A stretch of 64,000 bases of DNA from Halisarca cf. caerulea (GCA_963170055.1 CAUJGJ010000030.1:1780337-1844336), one strand, 5' to 3'. Counted from the stretch's first letter, positions 26,101-53,135 are shown. The notes: a model not told the origin generated them from the letters alone. Translations and numbers: made by a program.

Positions 26101-27237
26101 TATGCCAGCCAACACTATATCAGTATGACCTTACATATATAGGCATAAAAGGGAGCTACTGTGTATCATACTGACACCACCCATGCAGCTCGTTAGGAGC
26201 GTGTCACAAAATTTAATGTGCCGAGTTCAAAACAACAATTAAATCATTAGTTTTCACTTAACATACGTATTTGATTGTGGTCGCGCAAGAAGAGGATCAC
26301 GCACTGTACCAAAGACTGAAATATCATTGCCAGAGAACAGGAAGGGACAGCATTTCATGAACTGAGTAAAATGCAGCATTTCATGGACTAGAAGTGAATA
26401 AAGCACTGAACTAATCACACACTGAGCTCTTTCTATAAGGGACACTTTAGGAGCTGATGGGTTGGTTATAATATATGTAGGCCTCCACTGTTCAGACTCT
26501 GAGGACCCACAAAACAGTCTGTTATGGCGAGGTTTCTGCCATTGGGGGAGTTTACCATAAGAAGTCTCACTGCCCTTCTTGTTGATTCCACAGTTGACTG
26601 TGGACATCCTGGATTTATTCCTGGAGGGAGCGTTAGTGTCTGGGGAGGAACCACACTAGGAAGCTATGCCAGATATTCATGTTATTATAGATATGTACTC
26701 AAAGGAACATCATCTAGAATCTGTGGTGAGGATGGTATGTGGAGCGGAACAAAGCCAACTTGTGAAGGTAAGACTGATGCCTGTGAATTCAAAACCCACC
26801 ATGTAAACTTGACAATAATGTCCTCAGTCAAAATTGCAAGTGAGAGTGAACAAATCTGCTGTAACAGTACTTATGCTATGGTTACACCTGATCAGTAATT
26901 GACTGTGGACATCCTGGAAACATTGCCAATGGCAGAGTAACTACTGTTTTTGGAGGAACGGGACTAGGGTCCACTGCCAGGTATACATGTGATGAGAGGT
27001 ATGTACTCAACGGAACATCCTCGAGGAGATGTGGGTCAAACAGCATGTGGAGTGAAACAGAGCCAACTTGTGTAGGTGAGAGGTCACAGATCAAACTATT
27101 CCACATACAAACTCAAATAAAGGACAACCTGTAAAACACATACATGTGCATTTACAGTAACTGTAAATCATACATATCATACAAATATGCGTACGTATTT
27201 AGTATTCTTACAGACTGAGTGTGTTTGTGTGTGCACC

Positions 27238-27321
<84 letters not shown>

Positions 27322-27329
27322 TGCGTGCA

Positions 27330-27369
<40 letters not shown>

Positions 27370-27408
27370 TGTGTGCGTGCGTGTGTGTGTGTGTGTGTGT
27401 GTGTGCGT

Positions 27409-27450
<42 letters not shown>

Positions 27451-30400
27451 CACATGAAGCTGAGGCATTTATCACAGTATTGTAGACGTACGCACTATAG
27501 CACAAAATATGGAGATTTCAACAATCAAGACTTTGCTCTTTATGACAGTTCCACGTGATTGCACTAAGCCAGAGCTTGAACACGGATCAGCAGAAGTTTT
27601 CCCCTACCGAAACTATTATGTATTGTACAGATGTGAACGTGGTTATGAACGTAGGGGTAATTCGGTACAATACTGTGATTTGGCAACTGGCAAATGGAAA
27701 GGATCACCTCCAACATGTGAAAAATGTAACCAGGGTTTGTGCATTTGATATGATTAATAATATGACTCAATTTTAGTATTCTTCTTGAAGTAATTGACTG
27801 TGGACACCCTGGAAACATCATCAACGGTGCTGTGACTGCCTATGATGGAACACATGAAGGGACCTTCGCAAGATACAGGTGCAATGATGGGTATTCACTC
27901 AGGGAAGCAACACACAGGAGGTGTGGCTCTGATGGTAGGTGGGGTGGAACGGAGCCAACTTGTGAAGGTGAGATCATATCTAAGACAATGCACTGTAACT
28001 TCAAGGCTGAAAAAACTGCACTTTCTGTGAAATTGTCAATAATCATGTGGCTCGAAAATTTACCGCTATATGGTACTGTATCAGTAATATCTTCACTGAA
28101 CAACAAGACGGGATACCACTTTATGGGTAAAATGCAGCATTTCATACACTAGAAGTGATTAAGGCACTGACCTATTCACAAACTGAACACTTTCTATAAG
28201 GGACACTTTTGGGGCTGGATGGTGGGTTAAAATAAATGTAGGCTTCCACTGTTCAGACTATGAGGTTATATTCCACATGCAATCTATCTGGATCCACAAA
28301 ACAGAGAGAGGATTCTGCTATTGGAGGAGTTTGTCATAAGAGGTCTCACTGCACTTCTTGTTGATTCCACAGTTGACTGTGGGCATCCAGGATATATTCT
28401 TCGAGGGAGAGTTAGCATCTGGGGAGGAACCAAGCCAGGAAGCTATGCCAGATATACATGTTCCTATGGATATACACTCAAAGGAACATCATTTAGAATC
28501 TGTGGTGAGGATGGTACATGGAACGGAACAAGGCCAACTTGTGAAGGTAAGACTAGTACCTGCAAATTCAAAATCCACCGTGTAAATTGGACAATAAAGT
28601 CCTCAGTCAAAATACATTGCAAATGAGAGTGAATAAATCTACAGTAACAGTACTTTTGCTATGTTTACACCTGATCAGAAATTAACTGTGGACATCCTGG
28701 AAACATTGACAACAGCAGAGTAACTACTGGTATCTTTGGACGAACAAGACTAGGGTCCACTGCCAGGTATACATGCAATGTGGGATATGTACTTAACGGA
28801 ACATCCTCCAGGAGGTGTGGCTCCGATGGTAGGTGGGGTGGAACAGAGCCAACTTGTGAAGGTGAGATCATACGTATCTTAAGCAAAGTACTATAGCTTA
28901 ACACATTTACCACAACAGGCACACAAGAACAACATCATGACTGAAGACACACAGCACATGTCCAGATCCTACTAGTCTATACACTGCAATCCAGAGTCTA
29001 TGGGCGGCCATATTTTTCTGTGTCAACCCTATAAATTATATGAATCACTACCAGGCTTCATGATATCAAATGAATCAATGTAATATGGACATAGGGATGT
29101 ATTAGAAATGCTTATTTATTCCACAGAAAAAGACTGTGGGTATCCTGGTGAAATCATGAATGGTGCTGGAAACGTCTCTGAAGGGACCAAACTACATGCC
29201 ACCATACAATACACATGTAACAGGAGATACAGGCTCAATGGACCATCATCTAGAACATGTGGATTGGACGGACAGTGGACTGGGGTGACACCAACCTGTG
29301 AAAGTTAGTGACCAGCATTCCCCCGCGTGTTACTGACTACTGTGTGCAAAAGGCCACACACTGCCCAAAGAATGTACATATTTTTGTACTTTCCTATAAT
29401 GTACAATATAACACTGACCACATACGCTTAAGGTATATATATATACGTACCTTACAATACACGGCACTAGGCAAATGCTCTACAGTACTAGTCATATCAT
29501 TGGTTAAGTACTTGAGTGCACTACCAATTGACAAGGTACAGTGAAATCTCACTAATCCGACACTCAATGGGGCCTGGAAAATGTCAGATTAGGAGGTTGT
29601 CAGATTACAGAGTGACTCTTTCCATACTTAAGTATGGAGACGATTCCAAATCATATGGTCGGATTAGAAAGAATGTCGGATTACAGAGGATTCGGACTAC
29701 AGAGGATTCACTGCAGTAGTTTATATCGTCTACTGTACACAAACATCTTGTTGTGCAAGGAACTCACCAAAATCCCATCCTCGTACACAATGAAAGGCAA
29801 TGAACACAATAACAATACAAACCAATACATATCAGGCATCTAAAGGCAAATGCTTATCTACTTAGCTTTGAACCATTCTGATCCTCACACACACAGAGAA
29901 AAACAGGCAAATACATACGATAATTGGTAAAATGTACATACAAAATATCAGCCATTCGTACTTGAGGAAAAGAGGCTAAGCACTAAGAGTGACACCTCTT
30001 CAATCCAGCCACCTTGGAACCAGGAGGTGTAGGCCATATTAGAGAGGTGGCCGAAATAGACAGATCAATTCCAATAAGTGGGTAACCTTTGGGACTAGAC
30101 AGGATGGCCGGTTTAAACAGTGTGGGCAACTTACAAAAGCTTGGATGAGAGAAGTTATCCTATACATTTTGATTGTCTGCCCATTTTATTCCCAACTACG
30201 ATCTCAACTATTCTCATTTTTAAATTGTCGTTATAGTACATTCAAATTTCTATCTTCCCATGAAAAATTTATTTATGTCCTGGGCAGTAGAGACCCTGCA
30301 ATCATCAATCAAACTTCACAATATATTTCAAAAGCAACACAACTAAGATTAGCCTATTTATCGCCACCTATTTGATTTTGCTGTCGTTTTCTATTTGTTT

Positions 30401-32020
30401 TCTTTGCCTGCCACTGTACATGTCCTTTGTGTGTGTACTCTTGATGTTTCTTACCATGTTTTCCTTGTTTGCCACTGTGTCCTCTGTGTGCGTACTCTTG
30501 CATGATGTTTCATACCATGTGTAGTTGCTTTGTCATGATAAGATAAATACTATTGCTGAGGTCAAGGGCCGTTTTGGCTACGACCAGTGATGATTATTAT
30601 ATTACATACTGTAAACCTTAGATCCACCTTGTATTCACAGCTTTATATACAGTAGGACCTCTTATGAGAGACCACCCTTAGGGACAGACGAAAGGTGGTT
30701 TCTCAAAAGAGGTGGTCTCCGATGTGAGGGAATTTAATAAAGGACATATGTGCATTTATTCCCAGTAAGGCTGGTCTTACAAAAGAGGTGGTCGCTCACA
30801 AGGGTGGTCTCTCAAAAGAGGTACTACTGTATACTTGCTTGACATTATTCAGTGAAACTGAGTAGTACAGAAAAAAGTGATTGAAACTCACATAGTATAG
30901 AGTATTTATGACATACGTACATGCTATTCCTTGACAGAGGTGGACTGCAGACATCCTGGTGAGGTCCCGTATGGACAGGTGCTACTTCCCAATGGAACCC
31001 AAGTTGGAGCTAAGGCTCGCTACTCCTGCATTGAAGGGCTCAGGCTCAAAGGACCTTCAAAGCGCAAGTGTCGAGCAAATGGAAAGTGGAGCGGCAGATC
31101 CCCCATTTGCACAAGTACGTACTGCATGCTATCACAAGATGTATCATGTCTTACAAACACACACGCACAGTATGGAAGACCTCGGTATTCTTAATCCTTT
31201 GACACAAAGAGAATACGACAGAAAAATTATTACGATCTATGAACGTTAATACTAGACATCAACTGGTATTATTTGCTGCCAATGTATGCAGTACAGCATT
31301 TACTATAAGGGACTTTCTAGATAGAAATAAGGAAATAAATGAGAATATAACATCATTCAATCTAGTTTCTACGAGGTCTACAGCACTATTAATAAACTTA
31401 CACAATCTATCCTACAACTACCAAAAACAGACAGCTATGACAATTTCTCTTGCAATACAAGTACTGAAGTCAGAATGTACGTACATATATACATAGCTAG
31501 ACAAAGAGCTTTTAGTGTGATGTACCAGTGGGCATATCAGGTACAGTGGAACCCTCTTAAGACAAACTCTTTTTAATTAAAATTTAATATGAAAATCATT
31601 TTTAGGATGAAAACATTTCAAGTCCAGGGGTAGAAATCAGTAAGTAAAAAGTAAAGGTCTGTTAAGACGAAAGTTTTCTGAGATGAACATTTATAAGAGT
31701 GGTCCATTGAGTTTTGTCTTAAGTCACTCATCTTTCACTGTACGTATGATTGTCACTGATTGGCAATACATTGAAAGGAGTTGGCAATGTGCTACTTACT
31801 GTATGTAGATGGTAATAAGTGCCCAAGACTTGAAGACACTCCCAATGGATCTGTTGACATGGAGTCACAGTTGGCTCCACTGCTACTTACACATGTAATG
31901 ACAACTACCAGCTCAAGGGAACCTCAACAAGGATGTGTCAACCTGATGGAACATGGAGTGGAGAGGAACCCATGTGCATGGGACGTAGGACATAATTACA
32001 CTGCAGAGATGAAACATTAG
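21695..32020 (+). CDS. G2: SRCR-CCP secreted protein, 3' end truncated
   Basis: Exons: 21695-21722, 22217-22463, 22531-22566, 22739-22853, 23850-23889, 24054-24236, 24698-24874, 25258-25437, 25518-25697, 26594-26767, 26896-27075, 27549-27725, 27791-27967, 28373-28546, 28679-28861, 29127-29303, 30938-31114, 31809-32020. The frame stays open for 938 residues. Order: signal peptide (MKLSGAILL, GTLLMYF), SRCR (CRFPHIQLSGG, VVCRQLGCGPL, YDCNGNESTLHDC, IEIKCE), short linker, 12 CCP modules, then a frameshifted 13th. CCP modules show DCGHPGxIxNG, YTC, CGxDGxWSGTxPTC. No transmembrane segment was seen. Compared with paralogue G3 it lacks the distal SRCR and Cys-rich exons. It may be functional but truncated, or decaying. 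An extracellular recognition or adhesion role is inferred from the domains. Confidence 0.78.
22217..22853 (+). other. SRCR domain of G2 (three exons)
   Basis: The domain is split into 22217-22463, a 36-bp exon 22531-22566 and 22739-22853, joined in phase 2. The last acceptor is the AG at 22737-22738; using the downstream CAG instead would break the frame. Cysteines follow the SRCR pattern around RCEG, VVCRQLGCG, YDCNG, LHDC, GECG and KCE. G3 uses the same layout with a 33-bp middle exon. Confidence 0.8.
23048..23100. repeat. (CA)n microsatellite
   Basis: About 50 bp of CA in the G2 intron between the SRCR and the linker exon. Confidence 0.9.
23850..23889 (+). other. 40-bp linker exon between SRCR and CCP in G2
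   Basis: It encodes ETISNDTYSERRV, phase 0 in and phase 1 out, donor GTGAGT. The same exon in G3 is at 37836-37875 with identical coding sequence. It converts the phase-0 end of the SRCR to the phase-1 entry needed by every CCP exon. Confidence 0.7.
24500..24674. mobile_element. 175-bp MITE with perfect 26-bp inverted repeats and TA duplication
   Basis: The left end CAGTGAAACCTCTCTAATCC... at 24500-24525 is mirrored exactly at 24649-24674, flanked by TA on both sides. The CAGT...ACTG termini and TA target fit pogo/Tigger-like Tc1-mariner elements. It is in the G2 intron before exon 24698 and absent from the same intron of G3, so it inserted after the duplication. Confidence 0.85.
25830..25882 (+). 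pseudogene. Relic of a CCP exon 3' end in G2
   Basis: TATGGACTGGATGAACAGTG and GGTGACACCAACCTGTGAAA match the 3' part of CCP exons such as G3 41836-42015, but the 5' two thirds are missing and TGA interrupts the frame. The flanking intron matches G3 on both sides, so this is the scar of a deletion that removed about four CCP exons from G2. Confidence 0.75.
26594..28861 (+). other. Duplicated CCP cassette inside G2
   Basis: The exon pair 26594-26767 + 26896-27075 is repeated as 28373-28546 + 28679-28861 with its upstream intron (TCACTGCCCTTCTTGTTGATTCCAC against TCACTGCACTTCTTGTTGATTCCAC). Between them lie 27549-27725 and 27791-27967. G3 has one copy of the first exon of the pair (42746-42919). 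Confidence 0.75.
27240..27450. repeat. (TG)n microsatellite
   Basis: An interrupted TG tract about 100 bp before CCP exon 27549-27725. A (TG)n tract occupies the same place in G3 at 43867-43941, so it predates the duplication but differs greatly in length. Confidence 0.9.
29539..29713. mobile_element. MITE, CAGTGAAATCTCACTAATCC family
   Basis: It starts CAGTGAAATCTCACTAATCC and ends with GGATTCACTG, with internal GTCAGATTAGGAGGTTGTCAG. It is in a G2 intron. Confidence 0.65.
30118..30600 (+). mobile_element. 3' end of a non-LTR retrotransposon (LINE)
   Basis: The open frame 30145-30375 ends with a profile typical of the C-terminal tail of non-LTR reverse transcriptase ORFs: LYILIVCPFYSQLRSQLFSF, then HEKFIYVLGS and YISKATQLRLAYL before the stop. 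About 220 bp of 3' untranslated tail follows (GATAAGATAAATACTATTGC). It interrupts a MITE that is continuous in G3 near 46.6 kb, so it inserted in G2 after duplication. Confidence 0.65.
30653..30829. mobile_element. MITE, GAGAGACCACC family
   Basis: CAGTAGGACCTCTTATGAGA at the left and TCTCAAAAGAGGTACTACTG at the right form an inverted repeat; internal GGTGGTTTCTCAAAAGAGGT words. A related segment follows the last G5 exon at 63171-63350. Confidence 0.65.
31809..31980 (+). pseudogene. Frameshifted CCP exon at the end of G2
   Basis: It matches G3 exon 47433-47609, but GACATGACTGGAGTC there is GACATGGAGTC here, a 4-bp deletion. The CCP frame is lost after GSVDM and an unrelated frame continues to TAG at 32018-32020, so the last three cysteines are gone. 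About 170 bp in, homology to the CCP exon stops and becomes homology to the G3 3' flank. Confidence 0.82.
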
Positions 32021-33199
32021 CATCATGTAGAAGATGAAGTGTGAATTGTAGTGTGACAGTATTCATTTAGGAGCAACAGCAAGTCCATGGAGTACAGTAC
32101 ATACACACAGTAGATACTGTGCCCTGTGAACTACTGGAATATCATATTATACATACATAACTGTGTTAGATATAGCTAGTACAATAGCATTAATCTTGAA
32201 TTTTGGTGAATAACTGCTAAATATGACCACTACGTAGTTTGCATGCACACACATACAAATTTGGCAAACAAATCCATGCAAAAAACTACAATGTTTTAAT
32301 CTGTTGCAGCCCATGTACACAGTCTCCCATTCTTTGATTCTACTGTCATCCACACCATGTACAGTGAAAATCTCCCTACCAGTCACACACATGACACACA
32401 CTGGACTACACACACACATGACACATACTGGACCACACACACATGACACATACTGGACCACACACACAAATGACACATACTGGACCACACACACATGATA
32501 CATACCGGACCACACACACATGACACATACTGGACCACCCATGCACATGACACACACTGGACCACCCATGCACATGACACACACTGGACCACCCATGCAC
32601 ATGACACACACTGAACCACCCATGCACATGACACATACTGGACCACACACACATGACACATACTGGACCACACACACATGACACACACTGGACCACACAC
32701 ACACATGACACATACTGGACCACACACACATGACACATACTGGACCACACACACATGACACACACTGGACCACACACACACATGACACATACTGGACCAC
32801 ACACACATGCCACACACTGGACCACACTGGACCACACACACACATGACACATACTGGACCACACACACATGATACATACTGGACCACACACACATGACAC
32901 ATACTGGACCACACACACATGACACACACAGGACCACACACACATGACACATACTGGACCACCCATGCACATGACACACACTGGACCACCCATGCACATG
33001 ACACACACTGGACTACCCATGCACCTGACACACACTGGACCACCCATGCACATGACACACACTGAACCACCCATGCACATGACACACACTGGACCCACCC
33101 ATGCACATGACACACACTGAACCACCCATGCACATGACACACACTGAACCACCCATGCACATGACACACACTGGACCATTCACACACGCCCTCCATATG
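31985..33199. repeat. G2 3' flank with ~22-25-bp minisatellite
   Basis: 31985-32160 matches the G3 3' flank (50840-50990: ATAATTACACTGCAGAG..., GGAGTACAGTACATAC). From 32385 to 33176 runs a minisatellite of TGACACACACTGGACCACAC-type units with a CCATGCACA variant block. Minus-strand frames of up to 368 codons here are repeat artefacts. The same repeat type follows G3 at 51268-51720. Confidence 0.85.
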
Positions 33200-33204
33200 C
33201 AGCA

Positions 33205-33384
33205 ACCACAACAGACTGTGGATCTCCTGGAGACCTCCCAATGGGGTTGCCAATGTCTATAGCACAACCTTTGGTGCAAGAGTCAGCTACTCGTGCAATG
33301 CAGGCTACATTCTCGATGGGATAAAGACCAGACACTGCCAAAAAGGTAGTACCTGGACCTACACCGCACTAACATGCAGAGGTA
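33205..33384 (+). pseudogene. Pseudo-copy of the G1 CCP exon
   Basis: It aligns with G1 exon 18950-19129 including the acceptor context and donor (CATGCAGAGGTAAACC). One T is lost (GACCTTCCCAATGG to GACCTCCCAATGG), shifting the frame after DCGSPGDL, and the terminal Pro codon is mutated (ACCGCACTAACATGC). No signal-peptide exon precedes it; the 32-33 kb minisatellite comes first. This is the remnant of G1 in the duplicated unit. Confidence 0.82.
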
Positions 33385-35834
33385 AACCACAACATGTAAA
33401 AGGTTAACTATACAACATATATGCAGGAAATTACAACAAGTACAAGGCTAACTATACAACATATGCACAGTGAAACTTGCCTATCACGTACCTCAAAGCG
33501 AACACAAAATCCACACTTATAATCAGAGGTATACTCTTACTATCAAGGTGTATGAAACACACAATATGCAGAGAAACCATAAGTCTCTTACTGTACGTAC
33601 ATTTGAAATCTAACACAACGATTATTGCAGACATCAGCAATTGTGCACACCACTGCAACAGTACAATACACCAGTGGTGCACATAGAGAGAACTTATAAA
33701 ACAAAACTGAGACCTACATATAACATTGCAAACAGTACACAAGGGATTTTAACAACTCTAGACTTCCTGCCGACGTCAAAAAGCAGTGGCTTCCAGAGAG
33801 ACAATGTCCACATGTGAAGATGTGACCTTGTAGCACTACCTGGAGGAACCTCGTCACAGGGTCTACTCTCACACCACACGGGCTTCCATGTGCTCCATGC
33901 ACAGCAACAATAAACAACACATGTATGTATGTATGTTCAGTACTATGCATATATTGACCCATACTGACACACATGTACAGGATGTACACACTGTTGAAGG
34001 ATGCAGTGAACACTTTTAACATGGCGTATGTGCATACATACAACACATACAAGAGATGTGCATGTGTAGCATCCCAAAACACATACAATATGTACATACA
34101 GTACATGCAAATAAAGAGAAGCTGAAAACACACAAGTAGACACAAACTTCTGGTGAAGATTGTTATTGCTCTTTATCATTAGTCAGTGAAAGGAGAATAT
34201 GAGCTCAGATAAAGTTGCATGGCTAAAATATACATAAATGCACATAAGTAAGATGCTGTGATGGGAATACAACATGTTCCAGACAGTAATCAAACACTAT
34301 CACTTAATAATGTAGCCACAGACCACACACAGTGAAGGTGACTACTGATGCTACTTAGGTTACTACATACGTACTTACTAAGTTAGCTATAGGTTACTAC
34401 AAGAAGAACATAGTACACAAAATGTTCAATCTTACTGTATATCATTAGTTGACTCAAACAGCATATAGTGACATGGCAATTGCAAACAGAGTAGTATGTG
34501 CCCATGCGGCAGGTTCAAATGTATTACTTGTAAAGTCTCCATTAATTACAGTGATAAATTGCTTAAATAATACACTGTCCATACTCATAACAGTACCAAC
34601 AAACATATATATATATAAATGCATACACACATATAGTGTACATATGTACCGTAAACAATAGAGTACAGTATATCACACAGCGCATAGATCAGTAACAATT
34701 CCTCTTAAGTGCATGTCCTCTACTTTGCTTATATGTGACAGAAGTTGCAATATTTAGCAGACACTACACACACACAACATTGTGCAATAAGGACATGAAT
34801 GTGTATACTAGTAAGACTTCCTCTTGCTCGTAAACAGTACACAAGGGATTCTAATAATTATAGACTTCCTACTGATGTCAGCAAGCAGTGGTTTCCAGGG
34901 AGACAGTGTCCACATGTGAAGATGTGACCTTGTAGCACTACCTGGAGGAACCTCGTCACAGGGTCTACCCCTCACACCACACGGGCTTCCATGCACTGCA
35001 CGGACAACAGCAATGAACAACACTTCAAACTGTATAATTATACGTACTGTAGCTTAGTTTGGCTGCATCCCTTGCAGAGAGGCTGTCCTTATTTTGGAGT
35101 GTCCCCCACAGGAGGTCTCACCGTAGTTTATAAGGCACCTGGTAAATAGGTTAACAGGTACTGTAGCTGATGAATCGATCACAACAATATTACATACCCG
35201 ATCATACTTAGTCGACCATTACCTGATGAACTGATCATACTACATGAATTACTAGGCTATAGCAAAACTAAGCATACTATACATAAGCAAGCTCATGTAG
35301 ATTTTCTTGCACTGCAGACTCTCTGCAGATGGCCACCTCTGAAAGCAGAATTTAAGTCATATTCAACTGCATGATTGCATGCTTCCATCTTTACTTACTT
35401 AATACTAAAATGTACTCACAGTCGGTAACAATCATTCCATAATTAGATGAACGCATTTGCAATAAGGCTCACAACATACATTGTGCTCATTTTTATAACA
35501 GTCTTTGAGACATTACAATTATTGAACTTGCGTATGTGTAGGTTTTATTACTTACTGATTATAATTATTCTAAAAAAATAATAGCTAGGCATACTGTAAT
35601 TAAGTAATATATTGCTCGTCGGAGAAATGCTGATTCAGAAAAGCAACAGTTCAAATATTCATTCACAAGTGCACATATGTAACAAGCAATTGAAATACCA
35701 CAGATCACAACAAATCACGCTAGCGTGCACCTTTGGGCAAGTTAGGGGCTTCTGAGGGAGTATATAGGTGACCATATGACCACTCTCTGGAGTAGTGCCG
35801 AACAGGCCACCATCAAATGCAAAACAGCCAAAGA
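33385..35834. other. Non-coding remainder of the duplicated G1-like unit
   Basis: No exon was seen. Segments match the G1 3' part and the G1-G2 spacer (33.64-33.72 with 20.38-20.46 kb; 33.76-33.92 and 34.84-35.02 with 20.49-20.62 and 21.49-21.56 kb; 34.69-34.80 with 21.26-21.38 kb). The counterpart of G1's last exon (20133-20290) is missing. The minus-strand ORF at 33714-34145 is not supported as a gene. Confidence 0.6.
35761..35768 (+). promoter_or_regulatory. TATA box of G3
   Basis: TATATAGG lies 74 bp before the G3 ATG, aligned with TATATAAG of G2. The downstream GAACAGGCCACCATCAA is shared. Confidence 0.5.
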
Positions 35835-50817
<14,983 letters not shown>

Positions 50818-51267
50818 GAAGACCACAGGATCACTTATAATTACACTGCAGAGGTAAAAACTTAACAAATGAAGTGTGAAGTGAAGTGTATTCATTTAGG
50901 ATCAACTACAAGTTCATGGAGTACAGTACATACAGTAGATACTGTGCCTGTGTGAACTGGTGGAACATCACACACTTACATAACTATGTTATATTTACAA
51001 GTATGTAGCTAGTAAGTATATACTGTATACGGTAGTAGCATTAATCCTGAATCCTGGTAAAAGCCTATATTGTTCAAAGTGCTAGCTATCACTATAGTCT
51101 GCTTGCACACACATACGAGCTCATCAAACATTGAATGCATGTAAAAAGCTACAAATTCTCAGTCTGTTGCAGTTCATGTACAGTACATATGTACATTACC
51201 TACAGCCAGATACCATCAGACGGTAGTCTCCCACTACTGTCACCCACACTATGTACAGTGAAAAGAA

Positions 51268-51720
51268 CCCTCACTGGACCACTCACACACCTGACACACA
51301 CACTGGACTACACACACACCTGACACACACTGGAGCACACACACCCGACACACGCTGGACCACACACACACCTGACACACACACTGGAGCACACACACAC
51401 AACACACGCTGGACCACACATACACCTGACACACACTGGACCACACACACACCTGACACACACTGGACCACACAAACACCTGACACATACTGGACCATAC
51501 ACACACGTGACACACACTGGACCACACACACCTGACACACACTGGACCACACACACAACACACACTGGACCACACACACACCTGACACACACTGGACCAC
51601 ACACACCTGACACACGCTGAACCACACACACAACACACACTGGACCACACACACACCTGACACACACACTGGACCACACACACACACCTGACACACGCTG
51701 GACCACACACACAACACACA
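51268..51720. repeat. ~20-26-bp minisatellite after G3
   Basis: CACACACCTGACACACACTG / GACCACACACAC units. Homologous in type and position to 32385-33176 after G2, which supports the whole-unit duplication. Minus-strand frames here are artefacts. Confidence 0.88.
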
Positions 51721-52013
51721 CTACTGATGGAAGAATATCATAGCACTGAAACACCATGTCAAAACACACAATGTACCATAATATGTACTAGTTACCACAC
51801 ATCACTGCAAGTGTATTGCACTGTAGGTGCACTGTGCAACACTCTTCGCATTAGAACAGCACATTGTTCTGATATACGTACAGTAGAACAATATACACAA
51901 CACACCAAAACAAGGTAGGGATGCTTGCTGAGTAGTGCGAGACTGGCATAGCTCTGGACAAGTGTACTTGCAGCTAGCTGGGTATATGGCAAGATACATG
52001 ATATGTATAGGGC

Positions 52014-52590
52014 CAGCAGGCATACAGCTGGATGAGCACAGGGCCAGCAGGCATACAGCTGGATGAGCACAGGGCCAGCAGGCATACAGCTGGATGAGCA
52101 CAGGGCCAGCAGGCATACAGCTGGATGAGCACAGGGCCAGCAGGCATACAGCTGGATGAGCACAGGGCCAGCAGGCATACAGCTGGATGAGCACAGGGCC
52201 AGCAGGCATACAGCTGGATGAGCACACTAGATAGGGCTAGCAGGCATACAGCTGGATGAGCACAGGGCCAGCAGGCATACAGCTGGATGAGCATACTAGA
52301 TAGGGCTAGCAGGCATACAGCTGGATGAGCACACTAGATAGGGCTAGCAGGCATACAGCTGGATGAGCATACTAGATAGGGCTAGCAGGCATACAGCTGG
52401 ATGAGCATATTAGATAGGGCTAGCAGGCATACAGCTGAATGAGCATACTAGATAGGGCTAGCAGGCATACAGCTGAATGAGCATACTAGATAGGGCTAGC
52501 AGGCATACTAGATAGGGCTAGCAGGCATACAGCTGAATGAGCATACTAGATAGGGCTAGCAGGCATACAGCTGGATGAACATACTAGATA
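52014..52590. repeat. 31-bp and 38-bp alternating minisatellite
   Basis: The first half is a homogeneous 31-bp unit (CAGGCATACAGCTGGATGAG + CACAGGGCCAG). The second half switches to a 38-bp unit with an added ACTAGATAGGGCTAG segment; mixed units occur between 52200 and 52300. Confidence 0.92.
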
Positions 52591-53006
52591 GGGCTAGTAG
52601 TCTTATGTTGTCCAGGAATCTTTCAGACCACTTATGAATCTAAGGAATCATTCGAACCTATTTGCCTGTTCAAAAGCTGAGATATTTACCAACGTAATTT
52701 TTTCTTTGTCTATTCAACAGTAGGCGAAGAAAACGCTTGTAGCACGACAATCGATTTGTGGATTGCCTTGAGAAGAAAACCAGCATAACCTTAATATGTT
52801 TGCAATGTGAAATATTATGTCCATGTCAGCATTACCTATTCAGAAAGCGAAAAAAGTGGGTTAATTCGAGTACCTTTGAAACGTTGGCCATTTTGTGTTA
52901 TGTCCCAAATCAGACCTAACTCACCTGCGTAACATATTGCTGTCAACACACTTGAGTACAGTTGAGAAGGAGTGCACATAATTGTGTGGATATATGGGTA
53001 ATGTAT

Positions 53007-53135
53007 GATGTACACTTTAATATGGATAATATTCAGCTAATGTATGATGTACACTTTAATATGGATAATATTCAGCTAATGTATGATGTACACTTTAATA
53101 TGGATAATATTCAGCTAATGTATGATGTACACTTT
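53007..53135. repeat. 39-bp tandem repeat, ~3.5 copies
   Basis: Unit GGATAATATTCAGCTAATGT + ATGATGTACACTTTAATAT, nearly identical copies, 300 bp upstream of G4. Confidence 0.9.

Noticed and set aside
32147..33253. A 368-codon minus-strand frame rich in CVSCAWVVQ
   Set aside because: It is a translation of the TGACACACACTGGACCACAC-type minisatellite and disagrees with the plus-strand gene layout.
33714..34145. 143-codon minus-strand frame in the spacer
   Set aside because: It lies in spacer sequence repeated at 20.5, 21.5 and 34.9 kb, and similar frames there are broken; no domain is recognisable.
51249..51769. Cys- and Val-rich minus-strand frames
   Set aside because: Minisatellite translation, as at 32-33 kb.
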